64,000 bases of DNA from Brachionus rotundiformis. Lineage: Eukaryota; Rotifera; Eurotatoria; Ploima; Brachionidae. Every line of letters begins with the position of its first letter. Position 1 is the stretch's first letter. This document shows, in pieces, positions 24,216-36,882 of this stretch. The position numbers were made by a program, and so were the translations under genes. Below the pieces are notes generated by a model. It worked only from the letters and a program-made list of their open reading frames with translations. It searched no databases and had not been told where the DNA came from. Location of the stretch: the NCBI GenBank assembly GCA_016802295.1, contig JAESIW010000118.1:257727-321726 (forward strand), in the 5' to 3' direction.

Positions 24216-27200
24216 TCAAATATAAAGACTTTTTATTTCTTCGATTGAGCTTGACCAGTATGAGTTCCACTTAATCTCTTTCGATTTTAACTCACCTTCA
24301 ATCAATTCAGCATCTCGTAAATACTTTTCAATATTTTTTTTGAATTTCTAATTAAAAAATAAAGAAAAATTATTTTATTAATTTAAATTTCCAAATAAAA
24401 ACCTGATGAAATAAAACTGAACCCTCCGAACAGCTTTTGTGCGGAAGTGTTGTCTTAGCCGTGTTAATCGAAGAGGCCAGAGACGCAGAAAGTTTCTTGC
24501 TTTCTAACTCATTTTTAAAAAAATCATAATTTTCAACTCCTTTCCATTTTCCTTTTTCTCGTTTTATTAAAGGCTCAGGCTCTGGGTCTTCCAAAGAAAC
24601 ACCTGCTAATTGTCGCTTGATCAATTCTGCAGTCACATGCTTTTCAGCCGAAGTTTCATGCTTCATCACTTCATCCACAGTAAGAATATCATCGAACTTA
24701 ATTAGCAAAGATTCGTTGCTTTTGGCTAATTCTTTAATGAATTTGTTGGAATATAGCTGAATTTTAGAATATAATTCTTTAATAAAGGTAAGACTTAGTT
24801 CGGATTGTTTTTCTTGTCTTTTAATTTCAATATCGTTTAATGACTCAAGTTTAGACTGCATGTTTGGATGTCCTAGAGATGGCCGTAGCGAAGACTCATT
24901 TATCTTGCGCTCTTCATCCAATTGAGCCAATTGATCAAGACTACTTTTTCTCAAGATTCTTATATCATCTTCGATCATGGACTGATTATTTACGTAAATT
25001 TCATTCAAAACAAGCTCGGGCATTTGAGCTGATAATATTTCGAATTTGGTGACACTATCACGAAATTCCTTCAAGCATTGGTTTCTGTAAACTTCACATT
25101 GATTAAGATAGGACTTAAGTTTGGATATGATTGCTTCGGCAAATTCTGGATATGATTCTTTAAGTGAAGCTCGTCTTGTAATTTGTCTGTTTTGTTGGTG
25201 TAAATCTCTGTAATATATCTCTGAGTTGCTCAATATACCTTCTAGAGCTTCGCGTAAGATATTGGTTATTTTTCCAATAAAATAATTGTCTGGACTCGGC
25301 TGCTCACCAAATGTCAAGTAATATGAGTACATTTCATCTCGAGTTTTTGCTCGTCTAAAATTACACCGAGATAAGCGGTATTAAAAAAATTTTATTTTTT
25401 ACCTAGTTGTTATTGAAGTCTTGGATAGCTTGGAGCTTCGAGAGTTTTTTGAGAATTTTTTTGTATTTGTGGTCACTGTTTTCTGTGTGGTCGATTGATC
25501 TATTGATTCAGCATATTCCTTAGCTTCACTTAATTTAGTTTCATTGTTTTTGCTTAAAGAAGAAAAAAGTTATGTGAAAATATATTTAAATTTTTCTCTA
25601 AATTTAAATTCTTGTTTAATGTGACTATTTTCATAAAAAAAGTTTGTATAACCCAGCATGTTTTTTGGATGAAATATTGACTATTTCCTGAATGTAAAAC
25701 ATTAGACAAGAAAATAAAATAATTAATAACCAAATTTAGACAAAAAAAATCCTTTTTTGAATTTTTATTTTATTGAATTTTGTATAATTTAATTTTTTTG
25801 TATTTTTTGTCGTATATTATAAATAACATACAATTATTATTGACTTTTTAGGTATTGTACTTGATTTGTAAATTAAAAAAATTAGCACTTTTTAAAATTT
25901 TATTTTAATTAGAATAACTATTTATAACTATTTCTTATTCTAATATGCTTTAGACAAATAGTTTGTCATAAAAATAAAAGTGGGTTAAAAAAATGCTGGC
26001 GCTTTTTTTTCCTTAAATTAATCAATGAAATAAACAACTAATGTGGATTTTGTACATAAGTATAAGTTCCATACTATAAGTTCTAATTTATATAAATCAA
26101 AAAAAGAATCTTTTTACTCCGTCTTTCACTTCAAAAAGGTCACTCGGTCTTGATTTGAAGAAAAAAAGACCCTTGTCCTTATAAGTTTTAAAGTGAGGAT
26201 GGTAAGATATGAAATAAAAGAATAAATACTTTTAAAAAAAAAGCGCCAATATTTAAAAAAAAGATTCTGATACTAGTGAATTTTTTTAGCTAACGCTTTG
26301 TAAAGATTGGTAAAATTAAGTCAAATATTTTAGTTAAAAATAAAAACCTTACAAACTGAATAAATGATAAATTACTATCACTCAACTAGTATAAGTTAAT
26401 TATTTTTATATTCTTATCATCAAATTTTAACTCAAATTAGTTTCAAATGTTTCTTTTTTTTATTTTAATAATAAAATTAATTTATTAATTACTTTAAAAT
26501 AGATTTCATTATATCCAAAGCTGGATCGTCTGATAAAGCTACTTTACTGGCTGATTTAAGCATATTAGTGGGAATTAGAATGTTTGATTTAGATTTAGTC
26601 GTAGATGATCTTTGGTCTTGTTCAGGCGTTCCAGGCACCACTAAATTAGCTGTTTTCCGTGTCTTAGATTTTCTATCAGAACTTTTTCTATCTTCCTTAC
26701 TTACTGGACTCTCGATTTTTTCTTTATCCATTTCATCATTTTTTGTTTCATTTTCATTCGTTTTATCAACTTTACCAAATCTCAGTGGTACTTGAGTTTC
26801 CTCTTTGAAGCATTTCAAAAAAACTGCTCGGTCATAAACATGTTTGTTTACCTTGTCGAAGAATTCAATTAACATTTTAGGTGTAACACTCTTCTTATCC
26901 AAATTGGGATGCTTGCAAGCATCGATCCATACATCAAATTCCTCGATCAAATTGTTCAATTCTTTGGCTGATGCGTTTGATTCATTAACACATGACTTTA
27001 TTTTTATCTGTGTGTTATTTAGCCATCGACCAATTTTTTCAATAAATTGTAAATCGATTAGATTGTACTTGAATTTTTCTTGAAATTGAGTCATTACTTT
27101 GATTGCTTCATCCAAGTGTCTTTTTTCCAATTTTTCCATTTCCTTTAACATACTTGTCTCATTTGTATCTATTAAAAGTGCCATTCTCTCCAGCTTTTTC

Positions 27201-30200
27201 TTGTGCAAATCGATTTCTTCGGCACTAAAATTTCCACCGTCGGAAAATACATTGAATGAGAATCTGAATTTGGCATTAGAGTTTCTCAGATATGAAAGAG
27301 TGTCATCAAATTTGGCTCTAAAATTCCTCAATGTTGTTTTTACATCATCTATATGTCTGTCTTTTTGCTTGTTTAATTGGTCTTGAAGGTTGGTCAAACG
27401 CAAAGACTTGGTAGCGTTGTTAAAAGCGATTTCAAGATTTAGCACAGCTGATTTATTTTGATTTGCCTTGTCAATGAGATTTTGCTGAAGAGATAAAAAT
27501 TGCTTCTGCATGTTGTCAATCGCATCTTGAACGCCAGCACAGTGACGCTCAACTCTTTCTTCGTGCATTACAAGTTCAGCTAAAATATTAATGTTTTAAT
27601 TTATCATATTTAGATTATCTTTTCCATCTAATATTTTAGTTATATATATTTAAAAATCTATTATGATTACATGATTATTTGATATTTATTTTTTAATGGC
27701 CCCTCACAGAGTTTATTCTTGACGAGGCTGACCCGAATGGTGGAGTATCATAAGGATCAGTTCTAGGTCCTTGCTTTTTATTTAGAGCTAATTAAGAATA
27801 ATCGGAAATCCAATGCGGATGACGCAAAAATCACCTCAGTGATTGAACATGTGTCTACATGATAAAATAAATGGTCAACTAAGTTAAAGCCAGAAAAATG
27901 CTAAGTGGTTCATTATAGTAGTCACAACAATTCAATCGATTACGGTATAACATTCGGGCCTATAAGCCATCCACTAGCACATTCAAAATGTGAAAAGGAC
28001 CTTATTCTTTTTAATTCCTTAAGACCTTGAGTTGAATATCCATACCAAGAGATGTTAGAATATACATTAAGTTGTTGGTATATGTCCATATATTGAAAAT
28101 ATAATATATAAGTGAAGCAAAAATGATTACTCAGTTTCAAAATTTAGTAATATTAAACAAGCTGGAATTGTCAGGCTTAGAAACAAAAATAAATTAATCT
28201 ATAATCAATACTTAATACTTTAATTTTATAATTCCGAAAAATTTAATCAAAAACGAGATATGAATAAGTGAAAAATCAGTGTGGATACTGTATATACAGT
28301 GAGTATATCAAAAACGATATGGCCTTCATGGTCGCGACCAAAATCTTAACCATTAGCGTTACGGTACCGAACCAAAAGCATTCTGTACCAACCATCCCGT
28401 AATCATTGTACCGTACCAAAACAGAAGCCTTTTGTGTGATATTATCCGTATAATTTCGGTTTGGTTCAGTACAGAAACTGATTACGGGAGGATTGGTACA
28501 GAATGCTTTTGGCTCCGTACCGCTACGCTAATGGTTAAGATTTTGTCGCGACCATGAAGGCCATATCGTTTTTGATATACTCACTGTATGATAAATATCC
28601 TGTTGTTTGTATAAATGATGATGCAAACCCAGTTAATTTTATTTTTAAAGTTATTTAAAATTTTTTATAAATGATATCACATAAATAAGGATATGTTCAA
28701 ACTATGCAACATCTAATCCTGTAAATGGAAATGTTGGAATGGGTAAAAAATCTCTGATAATCTGAAGCTGTTTAAGCAATTTTTGTATCCTAAGGAAGAC
28801 AAAATATTGATAAAGTTGATCGATCATTCAGAAAAATTAAAAAGAGTATTTTGATTATTTTTATCCATTATTGTGCGTTAGTAAGATTAACATGATAAGT
28901 ATAATTTAATTTAGACTGTTGATTCAGAGTCAAAATAATCTTAATTTTAATCTCAAGCCCTGATTAATGTTCTAACTAGAAAATTTTTTAAAACTAATTA
29001 ATTTTTTTTAAAATTTTGAGCTCATTATCTAAAATATTTTTCATCTTTCTTAGACAATTAAGTATCATAAATTTAAAATATTACCTGCACGAACGTTATG
29101 CACATCCATTTCAACGCGTTTTATTCTAGGCTCATGCAAATGAAGCCTTAATTCAAGTTCTTTTTCTATTTCGGCACTTTTTGCTGCCACAATGGTATTC
29201 GATCTCAAGTTTGCTTCATCTATCCAACTTTCTAAATGATTCAAAAAATTCATTCGAATGCAATTTTTTATATCTTTGAAAATTTCCAATGGAATAAATG
29301 AATTTTTAAGATAATTTTTATTTTTAATCTCATTCAAAAAATCCTGTTTTGTATTGGGAATCAATTCGTCCAAATTTAGAATATCATTATCTGCCAAATC
29401 TTCGTCTGGTGATGAAGACTCGCCTATTTTGGACGAGCGCATCATTATATAGAATTTGTTTCCCCTATCAGTACTTAGCACTTCTTTTAAAATGTTTCTA
29501 AACGTGTCTGGCTCATTTTGGTCTTTAGACGCTTCTTCAACAGCTGAATTTTCTATATCTTTGGTAATTGAAAAAAATTTAAATAAAGCTTCCTCATATT
29601 TATCAAGTTCGTCTTTGACCATGATTGGATACTGTTTGAGAAGTTCCATCTGGGAATCACGAAATATAAAATAGCCATTTTTGATGACATCCAATTGCTG
29701 AGAAACAGATCCAAGAAGTTTTTTTAAATCTTTCTCATTAGAAGACTCACGCATCTGATCCAAGATCGAATCCAGTTTTTCTTCTTTTTTCTGGTTTTCG
29801 CTATCATGGTCACGTCGGCAATCCTGAAGTAATTCTTGGAGTGCGCGTTCTTTCTTTACCAAGCCGATTTCATGTAGATCCCAAATATGGCAAGCACCTT
29901 GAAGGTATTTGAATAATGAGTTAAGCTCTTTGTTTAATATTTGGTTAATTTCTTCCAAATCCGTCTTTTAAAGCAATTAAATAGATACATTTTATTATTT
30001 TTAACTTACATCTATTTTTTGAATATATTCTTCGATTTCTTTTTGTTTTCTGCTCCAAATTGGCAAAAGTTTTTGCTCGAGAATTTCTTTAGAATTCGTT
30101 TCATCAATTATTTGCTTTTCAATCAATATTTTCTAAAAAATTATTAATAATCAAAAATAATGAGAGTTTAATTATTTCATTTTAATAAAGCTTTGAGTCA

Positions 30201-31986
30201 ATTTTCTCATCGAATATATTTTGGAAAAAAAATTCATCTAAAAAAATTGTACTTTCTTTCACATATGATTTAACTTATAATAACTTTAACTTAAAAATTG
30301 CTTTTCTTTTATGTTTAATTAAATAAAACTTAAAATTTCTATATTTTTATGTAAGAATTACTTTAATTTGGCAAAAAAAGTAATTCTTTACTTACCAAAG
30401 ACTCTTCCATTTTCGAAATAATAATCTGGTTCGATTCTTCAAAGTTCATTTGTAATTTGTTTACATAATTGGTATTTATATGCTCCAAACGAATGGTATT
30501 TAGACGAAAAGTTTCAAACCATTTATAAACAGCTGATTTTGTTGCTTCAGGTGGTTTTAAGATTTTTAAAGTATCAATAAGTTCGAATCTTATTTGATTT
30601 AAACTTTTTTGTTCGTTCTGCAGCTCTTGTTCAAAATTTTTTTCCCTCTCTGGATTCAGCATATTCATATTGTCGACGAATTTTTCCAGATCTTCAATCC
30701 CACTAAATAATGCATGGCTTCGCCACTCATTAAACTTAGTTTCAATCAAATCCATTTGATTTCGTTCTCTGTCTATGTCTTCGGTAATAAGTTTGGCATA
30801 AAGCTGAGCATAGCATGCTTTGTTAGATATAATTTGACCATTTAACTGCTGTATTTCATTGTCCAAAAGGCGTTCAATATTTGGCTTAGGCAGATAGCTA
30901 ATTTTAAAAAGCTGTTCGGCGTATTCATTGAAAATTTTTCGTATCTTTAATTATTGTTTAAACTTAATTTATCAGGAAAAAATTCAAATTTACATTTTCC
31001 ACTCTTTGATTTTCCAAATTTGTATAACTCTGATCCATTTCATCAATAAATGCCTTCCTAATTTCAGTTTGCTCGATCAATTTATTACGAAGTTGATCAA
31101 AACGCTCATAAGAACCATTTAAAATAATCTTAAAATTATTTTAGAATTTTTATTTTAAAAATAAACAAATTGTTACATCATCTGTATTCAAAATTTTTAG
31201 TATTTCTTCAATCTCTTTATCATTCGAAGACAATTTATTTAGTAGCTCGACTCCTATACTTTTTATTTCAGGCTCTAGATTCAGATTTACAATTGCTATC
31301 TCTTGTACCATGTCCTCCCATTTTTCATTATGTCTTTAAAAGAATTTATCAAAATTTTTAATTAAAATCAGAGTTCGCTCTAATGAATCAAGTCAATTTT
31401 AGGATCAATCTGTATATTTTTAGATATTTAACCCACTGAAAGATAAATTTTTATTTAAGTTTAAATCATAGCATTGAATTTTAAATAGACTTGATTATTT
31501 AATAACAATTTAATCAATTTAAATTGAATACTTTTTTTTCCTAGACGCTTCTATTCGAGCTTCGACATCACTACCTTTTCCACTTGGCAAAACCGTGTCT
31601 GGTAAATCAAATACACTTCCTTTCTCATTTTCTTTTATGAATTTTGAGCTGTCTATTTTTTGCTTATCGGACTGATATTTGGCAAAAATTGGATTTTGAA
31701 CGAGTGATTCATTCGTGTTTGAATTTATCCATTCGGTTTCTTCTTTGGTCAAGATGCCGTTGCCTCGTTGAGATCTATTTTCTCTGACTATTGGTATACT
31801 TTTATCGGTTAGTTTTACTTGCGGTGGATTATCTTTGTATTTGTTCTTTACATTTTGTAATGCATCACTTAGTTGAACCTGGGCTTCAAACAATTGTCGA
31901 TAAACTTTCCCGCTCGGAACCAAACGCGGATCGAACTTTTTTTTATTTAACTTTGGTTCGCTTAATTGTTGTCCTAGTGTATTCAT
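24216..31986 (-). CDS. CCDC180-like coiled-coil protein (cilium-associated family)
   Basis: Ten exons on the minus strand join in phase to 1539 residues: 31986-31532, 31333-31177, 31128-30994, 30944-30396, 30132-30010, 29964-29085, 27579-26493, 25552-25403, 25354-24403, 24347-24216. The human protein is of similar size (about 1700). Exon 1 carries the N-terminal LVPSGKVYRQLFEAQVQLS stretch that I associate with this family. The middle is charged, helical, coiled-coil sequence. Exon 9 begins with SYYLTFGEQPSPDNYFIGKI, where the conserved C-terminal domain (DUF4456) starts, and the last exon ends in a Trp-containing helix. A Ser/Lys-rich linker (TPEQDQRSSTTKSKSN) precedes that domain. At the exon 7 end a TAA codon overlaps a GTAATT donor; phase agreement with the next exon favours splicing over termination. 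CCDC180 is linked to cilia, but its mechanism is not known. Confidence 0.82.
25995..26249. repeat. Possible inverted-repeat element in a CCDC180-like intron
   Basis: CTGGCGCTTTTTTTTCC near 25996 pairs with AAAAAAAAAGCGCCA near 26234. The arms are short and partly homopolymeric, so this may be a small MITE or coincidence. The intron (25553-26492) otherwise holds no exon. Confidence 0.3.
27690..28200 (+). mobile_element. Degenerate non-LTR retrotransposon (LINE) fragment
   Basis: On the plus strand the translation, broken by stops and frameshifts, contains GSVLGPC near 27755-27775 and NADDAKITSVI near 27815-27845. These correspond to the reverse-transcriptase palm motifs (PQGSVLGP and FADDAKI). 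EKDL follows at about 27990, as in the region after the palm in CR1/jockey-like elements. It lies antisense within the CCDC180-like gene and cannot be functional. Confidence 0.7.
28297..28586. mobile_element. MITE of Tc1/mariner type
   Basis: A 290-bp unit bounded by long inverted repeats starting CAGTGAGTATATCAAAAACG and pairing to beyond CCTTCATGGTCGCGACC, about 55-60 bp of almost perfect match, then imperfectly inwards (GGTACAGAATGC with GCATTCTGTACC). TA flanks both tips (28295-28296 and 28587-28588). CAGTG ends and TA duplication are the Tc1/mariner signature. There is no ORF. Confidence 0.85.
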
Positions 31987-32679
31987 AATATTTTTTAAAC
32001 GCTCAAGTTATAATAAAAAATAATTATTAAAGATTAATTTTATATTATTAATGTGTATCACGGTAACCATGACAGCATAAATTTTTAGATTTTATTCTAA
32101 TTAATTTAATTTTTTTTAACATTGATTTATTAAAAGCAAAGTAGAATTTCTTATTTTCAAATTTAAAATTACTATCTATTTTAGATAAAACTTGAAATAA
32201 AAAATTGATGACCTTAAATAAAAAATTTGATTGAAAATATAAATTCAGAATCAGGTACTAAATTAACATTGTTTTTAAATATAAACGAAAAAAGAATGAT
32301 TAATTATTTATTAATATTATCAATCAATTTACAATATTCTAAGGAGAAGTACCATAATTTAGCCAATTTTGATACTGAATTGTCTAAGCAGCTTTAATCC
32401 ATTGAAATGCTAAATATATCGTAATCTATTTCTATTACATAACTAACGTTATTTATTTATAGATTTAGTTAAATATTTAATTTTTTTATCATTTAAATGT
32501 CTAAGGGGAAAATTATTCAATAATTATTCAATAATTATTAGATTATAAAAAGCATAAGAATTTTTGTTGATGTAAATCAGTGAATGATCTGTTTTTAGAT
32601 AAAATAAATTAAAAAGTTTTATTAAAAATAACAATATAAAGACTAAAATTTAAAAAATTTTTTAATCAAAATAAAATAT
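31987..32679. other. Spacer between the CCDC180-like gene and the secreted cluster
   Basis: AT-rich sequence with no gene seen. A short tandem TTATTCAATAA motif occurs near 32512-32540. Confidence 0.4.
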
Positions 32680-33448
32680 CTAGTTTCCAAAGTTCATGCT
32701 AAATCTTGGAAAATATTGTCCTTGCTGGCTTAAAAAATTCGGATAGATATGTCTTGAGTTGCTTAGCAATATGTTATCATTTTTGTATAAAGACTCGATT
32801 CTGCTTTTTCTCTGTCGATCATTACCTCTGTATTTTTTTCTTCTAATTTCACCTCTTGGTCTGCTACTCTTTGACCTGGGACCTACGCATCTCATACTAC
32901 AACGAACTCTACAGCATTTGCTATCAATATCACAATCAGAATCTGAAGTACATTTTTCATTAATTTCACTGCAGTTTGAACTAACATTAACTTTGGGACA
33001 TTCCAAGGTAATCTGGATCTCTTCTTCTTCTTCTTTTTCTTCTTCTATTTGATTTTTTTTATCTGATACATCACTAAGATCTTGGTCGACACAAGCAGTC
33101 GAACAACCTGATTTACAGCAGATCTGTAACTCAGCACAATCATTGTCTCTATCGCATTCAGAAAAGCATTCGTCGCTTTCCAAATTAAGAGGACATATTG
33201 GCAAAGTTTCCTCTTTATAGAATCGCCTTCGACCATGTCTTACTGGCTCTTCTTCCTTTTCAAATCTGAATCTTGGACCAAGTTGAGGTGCCATAGCCAT
33301 TTGTGGGTAGTCCATGCTTAATCCGAAGTTAGGTCCGAAAACAGCTGTAATTTATTAATTAGTCTACTTAATTAGAGCATTTTAAGCTTAAGCTACCTGA
33401 TGTTTCCACAATAAAAGCTACAAGGCTTAATAAGACAAGATATTTCAT
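32680..33448 (-). CDS. Secreted protein with two WAP-type four-disulphide domains
   Basis: Two exons (33448-33397, 33344-32680), 238 residues. Exon 1 encodes only a signal peptide (MKYLVLLSLVAFIVETS) and ends in phase 1. The mature chain has a basic/acidic leader (RFRFEKEEEPVRHGRRRFYKEE), a first Cys-rich module (CPLNLESDECFSECDRDNDC to GCSTACV), a run of acidic residues (EEEKEEEEE), a second module (CPKVNVSSNCSEIN to RCSMRCV) and a basic tail (RPRGEIRRKKYRG). The Cys spacing, with CC near the end of each module, fits the WAP fold of protease inhibitors and antimicrobial or matrix proteins. It opens a cluster of secreted genes and lies head to head with the AGPAT gene, 340 bp apart. Inhibitor activity is not proven. 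Confidence 0.82.
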
Positions 33449-33788
33449 ATTTAAAAACTGTAGTTTAAAAATTTGGTGAAAATTTTTGTTTTTATTCAAG
33501 ATTTAAGGACTGAGTTGAAGGATAACCATGTTTTAAATTTAAATTTAGCCAAAGCTTAGATTTTTTCTTTGTCAAAGAGATCTGTTCAACTTTTTTTTAG
33601 CTTTTTCCATTATGTTTAAATATAATCATTGTAAAGAGAGCATTCTAAAATATGAATAAATCCTGCACTGCACTTTAAATAATTTTTTCGAGATATTACT
33701 AAACATCCAAAAAAAAAAGCATTTTCATAATTTTAAATTCAAATCAATAAAGCTTTATTATTCACGCTTTCAATACAAAGGTTTAGAA

Positions 33789-35066
33789 ATGTCGTCGGAT
33801 AGTGTGCCTAGACCGGACGACGTGGATCGATTTTTACAGATCTCACCAGCTACATGGTTCGCAACAATTGCTTTAATTTGGACAGCACTTTTTTATGCCA
33901 AAAATCCGCTACGCTTTTACCTTAAATACATAACATACGCATTGATAGTGATTTTAGTGTCCACATTTACCATTTTTTTGTGTTTGCTCAGGCCTTGCGA
34001 TGCAAGAAATGTAGCGTAAGTTAGAAAAAATTAATTATACAATTGGACATAACTAATTTATCAAAAAGGGTTGTAGCAAAGGTCCTAAGCTTCTTTTTTA
34101 AAATTTTTCAAATTGATATAGAACTTGAGAATAGCAAATATTTTCAGAGCAAAGAGCCATTTATTTTGATATGTAATCATCAGAGTTCACTTGATTTTCT
34201 AAGTAGATGTTGCTTAAATATTTTTATTTTTAATTAATGAAAAAATTCTTTAGCTATGATGAAAGTGTGGCCAGGTGGCAATTGCACACCGTTAGCCAAA
34301 AAGGAGCTGTTCTATTCAGGACCGTTCGGCTTGGCAATTTGGCTTTGCGGTATTACTTTTATAAATCGTCTAAATCCACAAAAAGCCAGAGGAACTATTG
34401 AAAAATTGGCACAGAAAATAAACGATGAAAATGTAAAGATAATTCTTCGAATTTTAACTCAAATTGAATTTTTTTTTAGCTAAGAGTTTGGATCTATCCC
34501 GAAGGAACAAGAAGTCCGAGCACTAAGTTACTGCCCTTCAAAAAAGGTGCGTTTCATTTGGCTATTCAAGCGCAGGTAAAAATAAAATTAAAACATTTTA
34601 ATAAAACCTTTTACTACTGATGTTTATTTTTTTACAGATACCAATTATTTGTGTGGTAACTTCTTCATATTCGAATTTTTATCACAAAAAAGAGAAAAAA
34701 TTCGACTTTGGTGGCAAGGTAAAAGTAAGAGTTTTGCCGCCTTTTAACACTACTGGAATGACGTTGGACTCGGTTAATCAACTAACCAAACACCTTCAAG
34801 ACAGAATGCAGAAGGAATTCGACTTACTTAATAAGGAAATAAATCTGGACGAAAAATATTATTCAAAAGCTACTTCTGGCCAAGAAACAACAGAAAAAAT
34901 AGGCGATGATACTCGAACTTTTGTCCAGGATTTGGACTATACTCAAAACAGTGATGTAACCCAAATGAACAGCTTAATCAGTCAGGCGGACTTAACGAGC
35001 CAAACTCAAAATGATAGTAACAATAATTCAGTTACAGAAGAAGAGACAAATAAAAAAGTCAATTGA
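33789..35066 (+). CDS. 1-acyl-sn-glycerol-3-phosphate acyltransferase, AGPAT1/2 type
   Basis: Five exons (33789-34015, 34069-34202, 34254-34432, 34480-34575, 34638-35066) encode 354 residues. The enzyme adds the second acyl chain to lysophosphatidic acid, giving phosphatidic acid, at the ER membrane. Hydrophobic spans near residues 20-37 and 45-66 anchor it. The catalytic NHQSSLD (NHX4D motif) is at 112-118, FINR at the second motif, YPEGTR at 186-191 and the PIICVV motif opens the last exon. The closest relatives I know are AGPAT1/2 (PEGTR, then LPFKKGAFHLAIQAQ). The C-terminus is about 70 residues longer than in the family and is acidic, Ser/Thr/Asn-rich and probably disordered. Exon joins agree in phase. 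No functional link with the flanking secreted genes is evident. Confidence 0.92.
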
Positions 35067-36265
35067 TAAAGTTTTACTTCTATTCATAGAAACAAGTGGT
35101 TGTTAGATTTTTTTTTAGTTTTTCAACTGAAATTTATATTTTAACACTTTATTATTAAAATATTTTAAAATCTATGTAGAAAAATTACTGAGTGTTGTTT
35201 ATTATTAAGCTAATTATAATTCTTAAATGAATAAAATTTTAATTCAAATACTCTGAAATAAGTTAAGACTTAAATTTATGAAAATCTAATAATGATCGTT
35301 TCACGGTATTGTGAATTTCATAAGCAAACAGAACAAAAATTTTTCCTATTTTGATAGATTAAAACTTACTAAAATAAAATTAATTAAAATAAATACTGAA
35401 ACATAGTGCAACATACTTTGTTGCATGTTTTTTACCTAAGATAATTCTTCTGATGTAGATAGACAAAAATCAAAACATCAATAGGACATGAATTGATTAT
35501 TGATTTTGTTTACCTAAAAAAATCAAAAAATGTTTTTATTTCTGATAAAAATGATGCAACAAAGTATGTTGCACTATGTTTCAATATTTATTTAAATTAA
35601 TTTTATTTTAGTAAGTTTTAATTTATCAAAATAGGAAAAATTTTTGTTCTGTTTGTTTTTGAAATTCACAATACCTCTTTTCACCAATCTGCAAAAGAAC
35701 AGTTTGTAGAAAAAGATAAAATAAAAATGCTAATAATTTAATTTAAAAAAACCTTTAAAAAAGTTGATTAATTTGTCCATCTATGTTTAAAAAGGCTACT
35801 TTAAATTACGATTTTAAATTAATTCTGATCAGTGAATGTATTTTTATATTGTAGATAAGAACACTAAATTAAAAATCTTATCTAAAATCAGAATAATTTA
35901 ATTAGCTTCTTGAAAGTAAATAAAATATCCATCTATTTTATAATAAAATTTAAATAAAATTTTTATTTAAATTTAATCTCATCAATTTTATTTTTTTTTT
36001 ATTTTTTTATTAATAATTTATCGTTTATAGTAAAATAATTATAAGGCATATATCTAAAATGATCGATAATGATTAATTAAGTGAGATTAATAAAATTTTT
36101 ATTTTACTTAACTGGTTTTTTTGGTATCAAAATGATATAAAGCTAATTTAAATTTTTTTATTTATCATTTACCTAAATTCTAATTGAATCAAAAAATTAA
36201 TTTTTTAAATTCTATTTATTAATCATAAAGACTAAAATGAACCAAAAATCTAAATAAAAAACTTA
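35067..36265. other. Spacer with a long hairpin element
   Basis: No gene is seen. The stretch holds the inverted-repeat element at 35305-35675; the rest is AT-rich. Confidence 0.5.
35305..35675. mobile_element. Foldback/MITE element with about 130-bp arms
   Basis: Left arm GGTATTGTGAATTTCATAAG through GCAACATACTTTGTTGCAT (to about 35430) is mirrored by the right arm (about 35550-35675) with few differences. The arms each contain a smaller palindrome (GCAACA..TGTTGC). The loop is about 110 bp and there is no ORF. High arm identity suggests recent spread or gene-conversion-like upkeep. Confidence 0.8.
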
Positions 36266-36823
36266 TCATTTTTCATCATAAATTCCATTGCCATCTTCTA
36301 AATGATATTGTTGATTATTATCTAAAAATAGAAAACAAATTAAAAATGAAGAAAAGTTAATTTTTTTAAATTTACCGTGAACATAATCTTTTCTCTCAAT
36401 CGGCCTGTAATTTCTATTTATTTGTATTTCTGGTAAATTTTTAATTTTCCTTAAATCCCTAGTAAGAACTGCCATTAGTCCATTTTTTAAAGTGTCTATT
36501 TTTCTTCGTATTTTGGTCAACGAATTGCGCCAAATACGGCTGTCTGGTTTAATTAAATCAATTTGTGGTACGTTTAGCTCAATCTTGCGTCTAGGTCTAT
36601 TCATCTCGTCATATTTATCCTCTTGTTCCGATAGATCGATGTACGGGAGTCTGTACATAGCCTGTTCCCGTTGATGATCTTCATCTAAATAATATGGATC
36701 ATATATATCGAATCCTTAATTAATTCTTAAATTTTATCATATTTTATACAAATTTAGAAACAAACCTTGGCACTTAATGGTTGCAAACAAGACTGCAAGG
36801 CTTAGGACTATTAGCTTAAGCAT
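36266..36823 (-). CDS. Secreted cluster protein, 150 residues
   Basis: Exons 36823-36766, 36714-36376 and 36321-36266. Exon 1 is a signal peptide only (MLKLIVLSLAVLFATIKCQ) ending in phase 1. The last intron is 54 nt, a multiple of three, so the frame also reads through unspliced; standard borders (GTAAAT, TTTTTAG) and size favour splicing. The mature protein begins with an acidic Tyr-rich part (FDIYDPYYLDEDHQREQ) and ends in a basic helix, LKNGLMAVLTRDLRKIKN, then NRNYRPIERKDYV. This helix resembles the end of the repeat protein at 37768-38909. No known domain was recognised. Confidence 0.72.
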
Positions 36824-36875
36824 TTTTTTCTCTATTTGATGAATAATTTGATGATAAATTGTTATGACTAGCTAG

Positions 36876-36882
36876 TTTTATA
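36876..36882 (-). promoter_or_regulatory. TATA box candidate
   Basis: TATAAAA on the minus strand, 53 bases before the ATG at 36823, a usual distance for a short 5' leader. Confidence 0.4.

Larger units (their letters stand above)
27580..29084 (-). other. 1.5-kb CCDC180-like intron filled by mobile elements
   Basis: This is the largest intron of the gene, between exons 6 and 7. It contains a LINE reverse-transcriptase relic (about 27690-28200) and a Tc1/mariner-type MITE (28297-28586). The remainder is AT-rich and unassigned. Confidence 0.7.

Noticed and set aside
26568..27386. Several plus-strand ORFs
   Set aside because: Antisense shadows of CCDC180-like exon 7.
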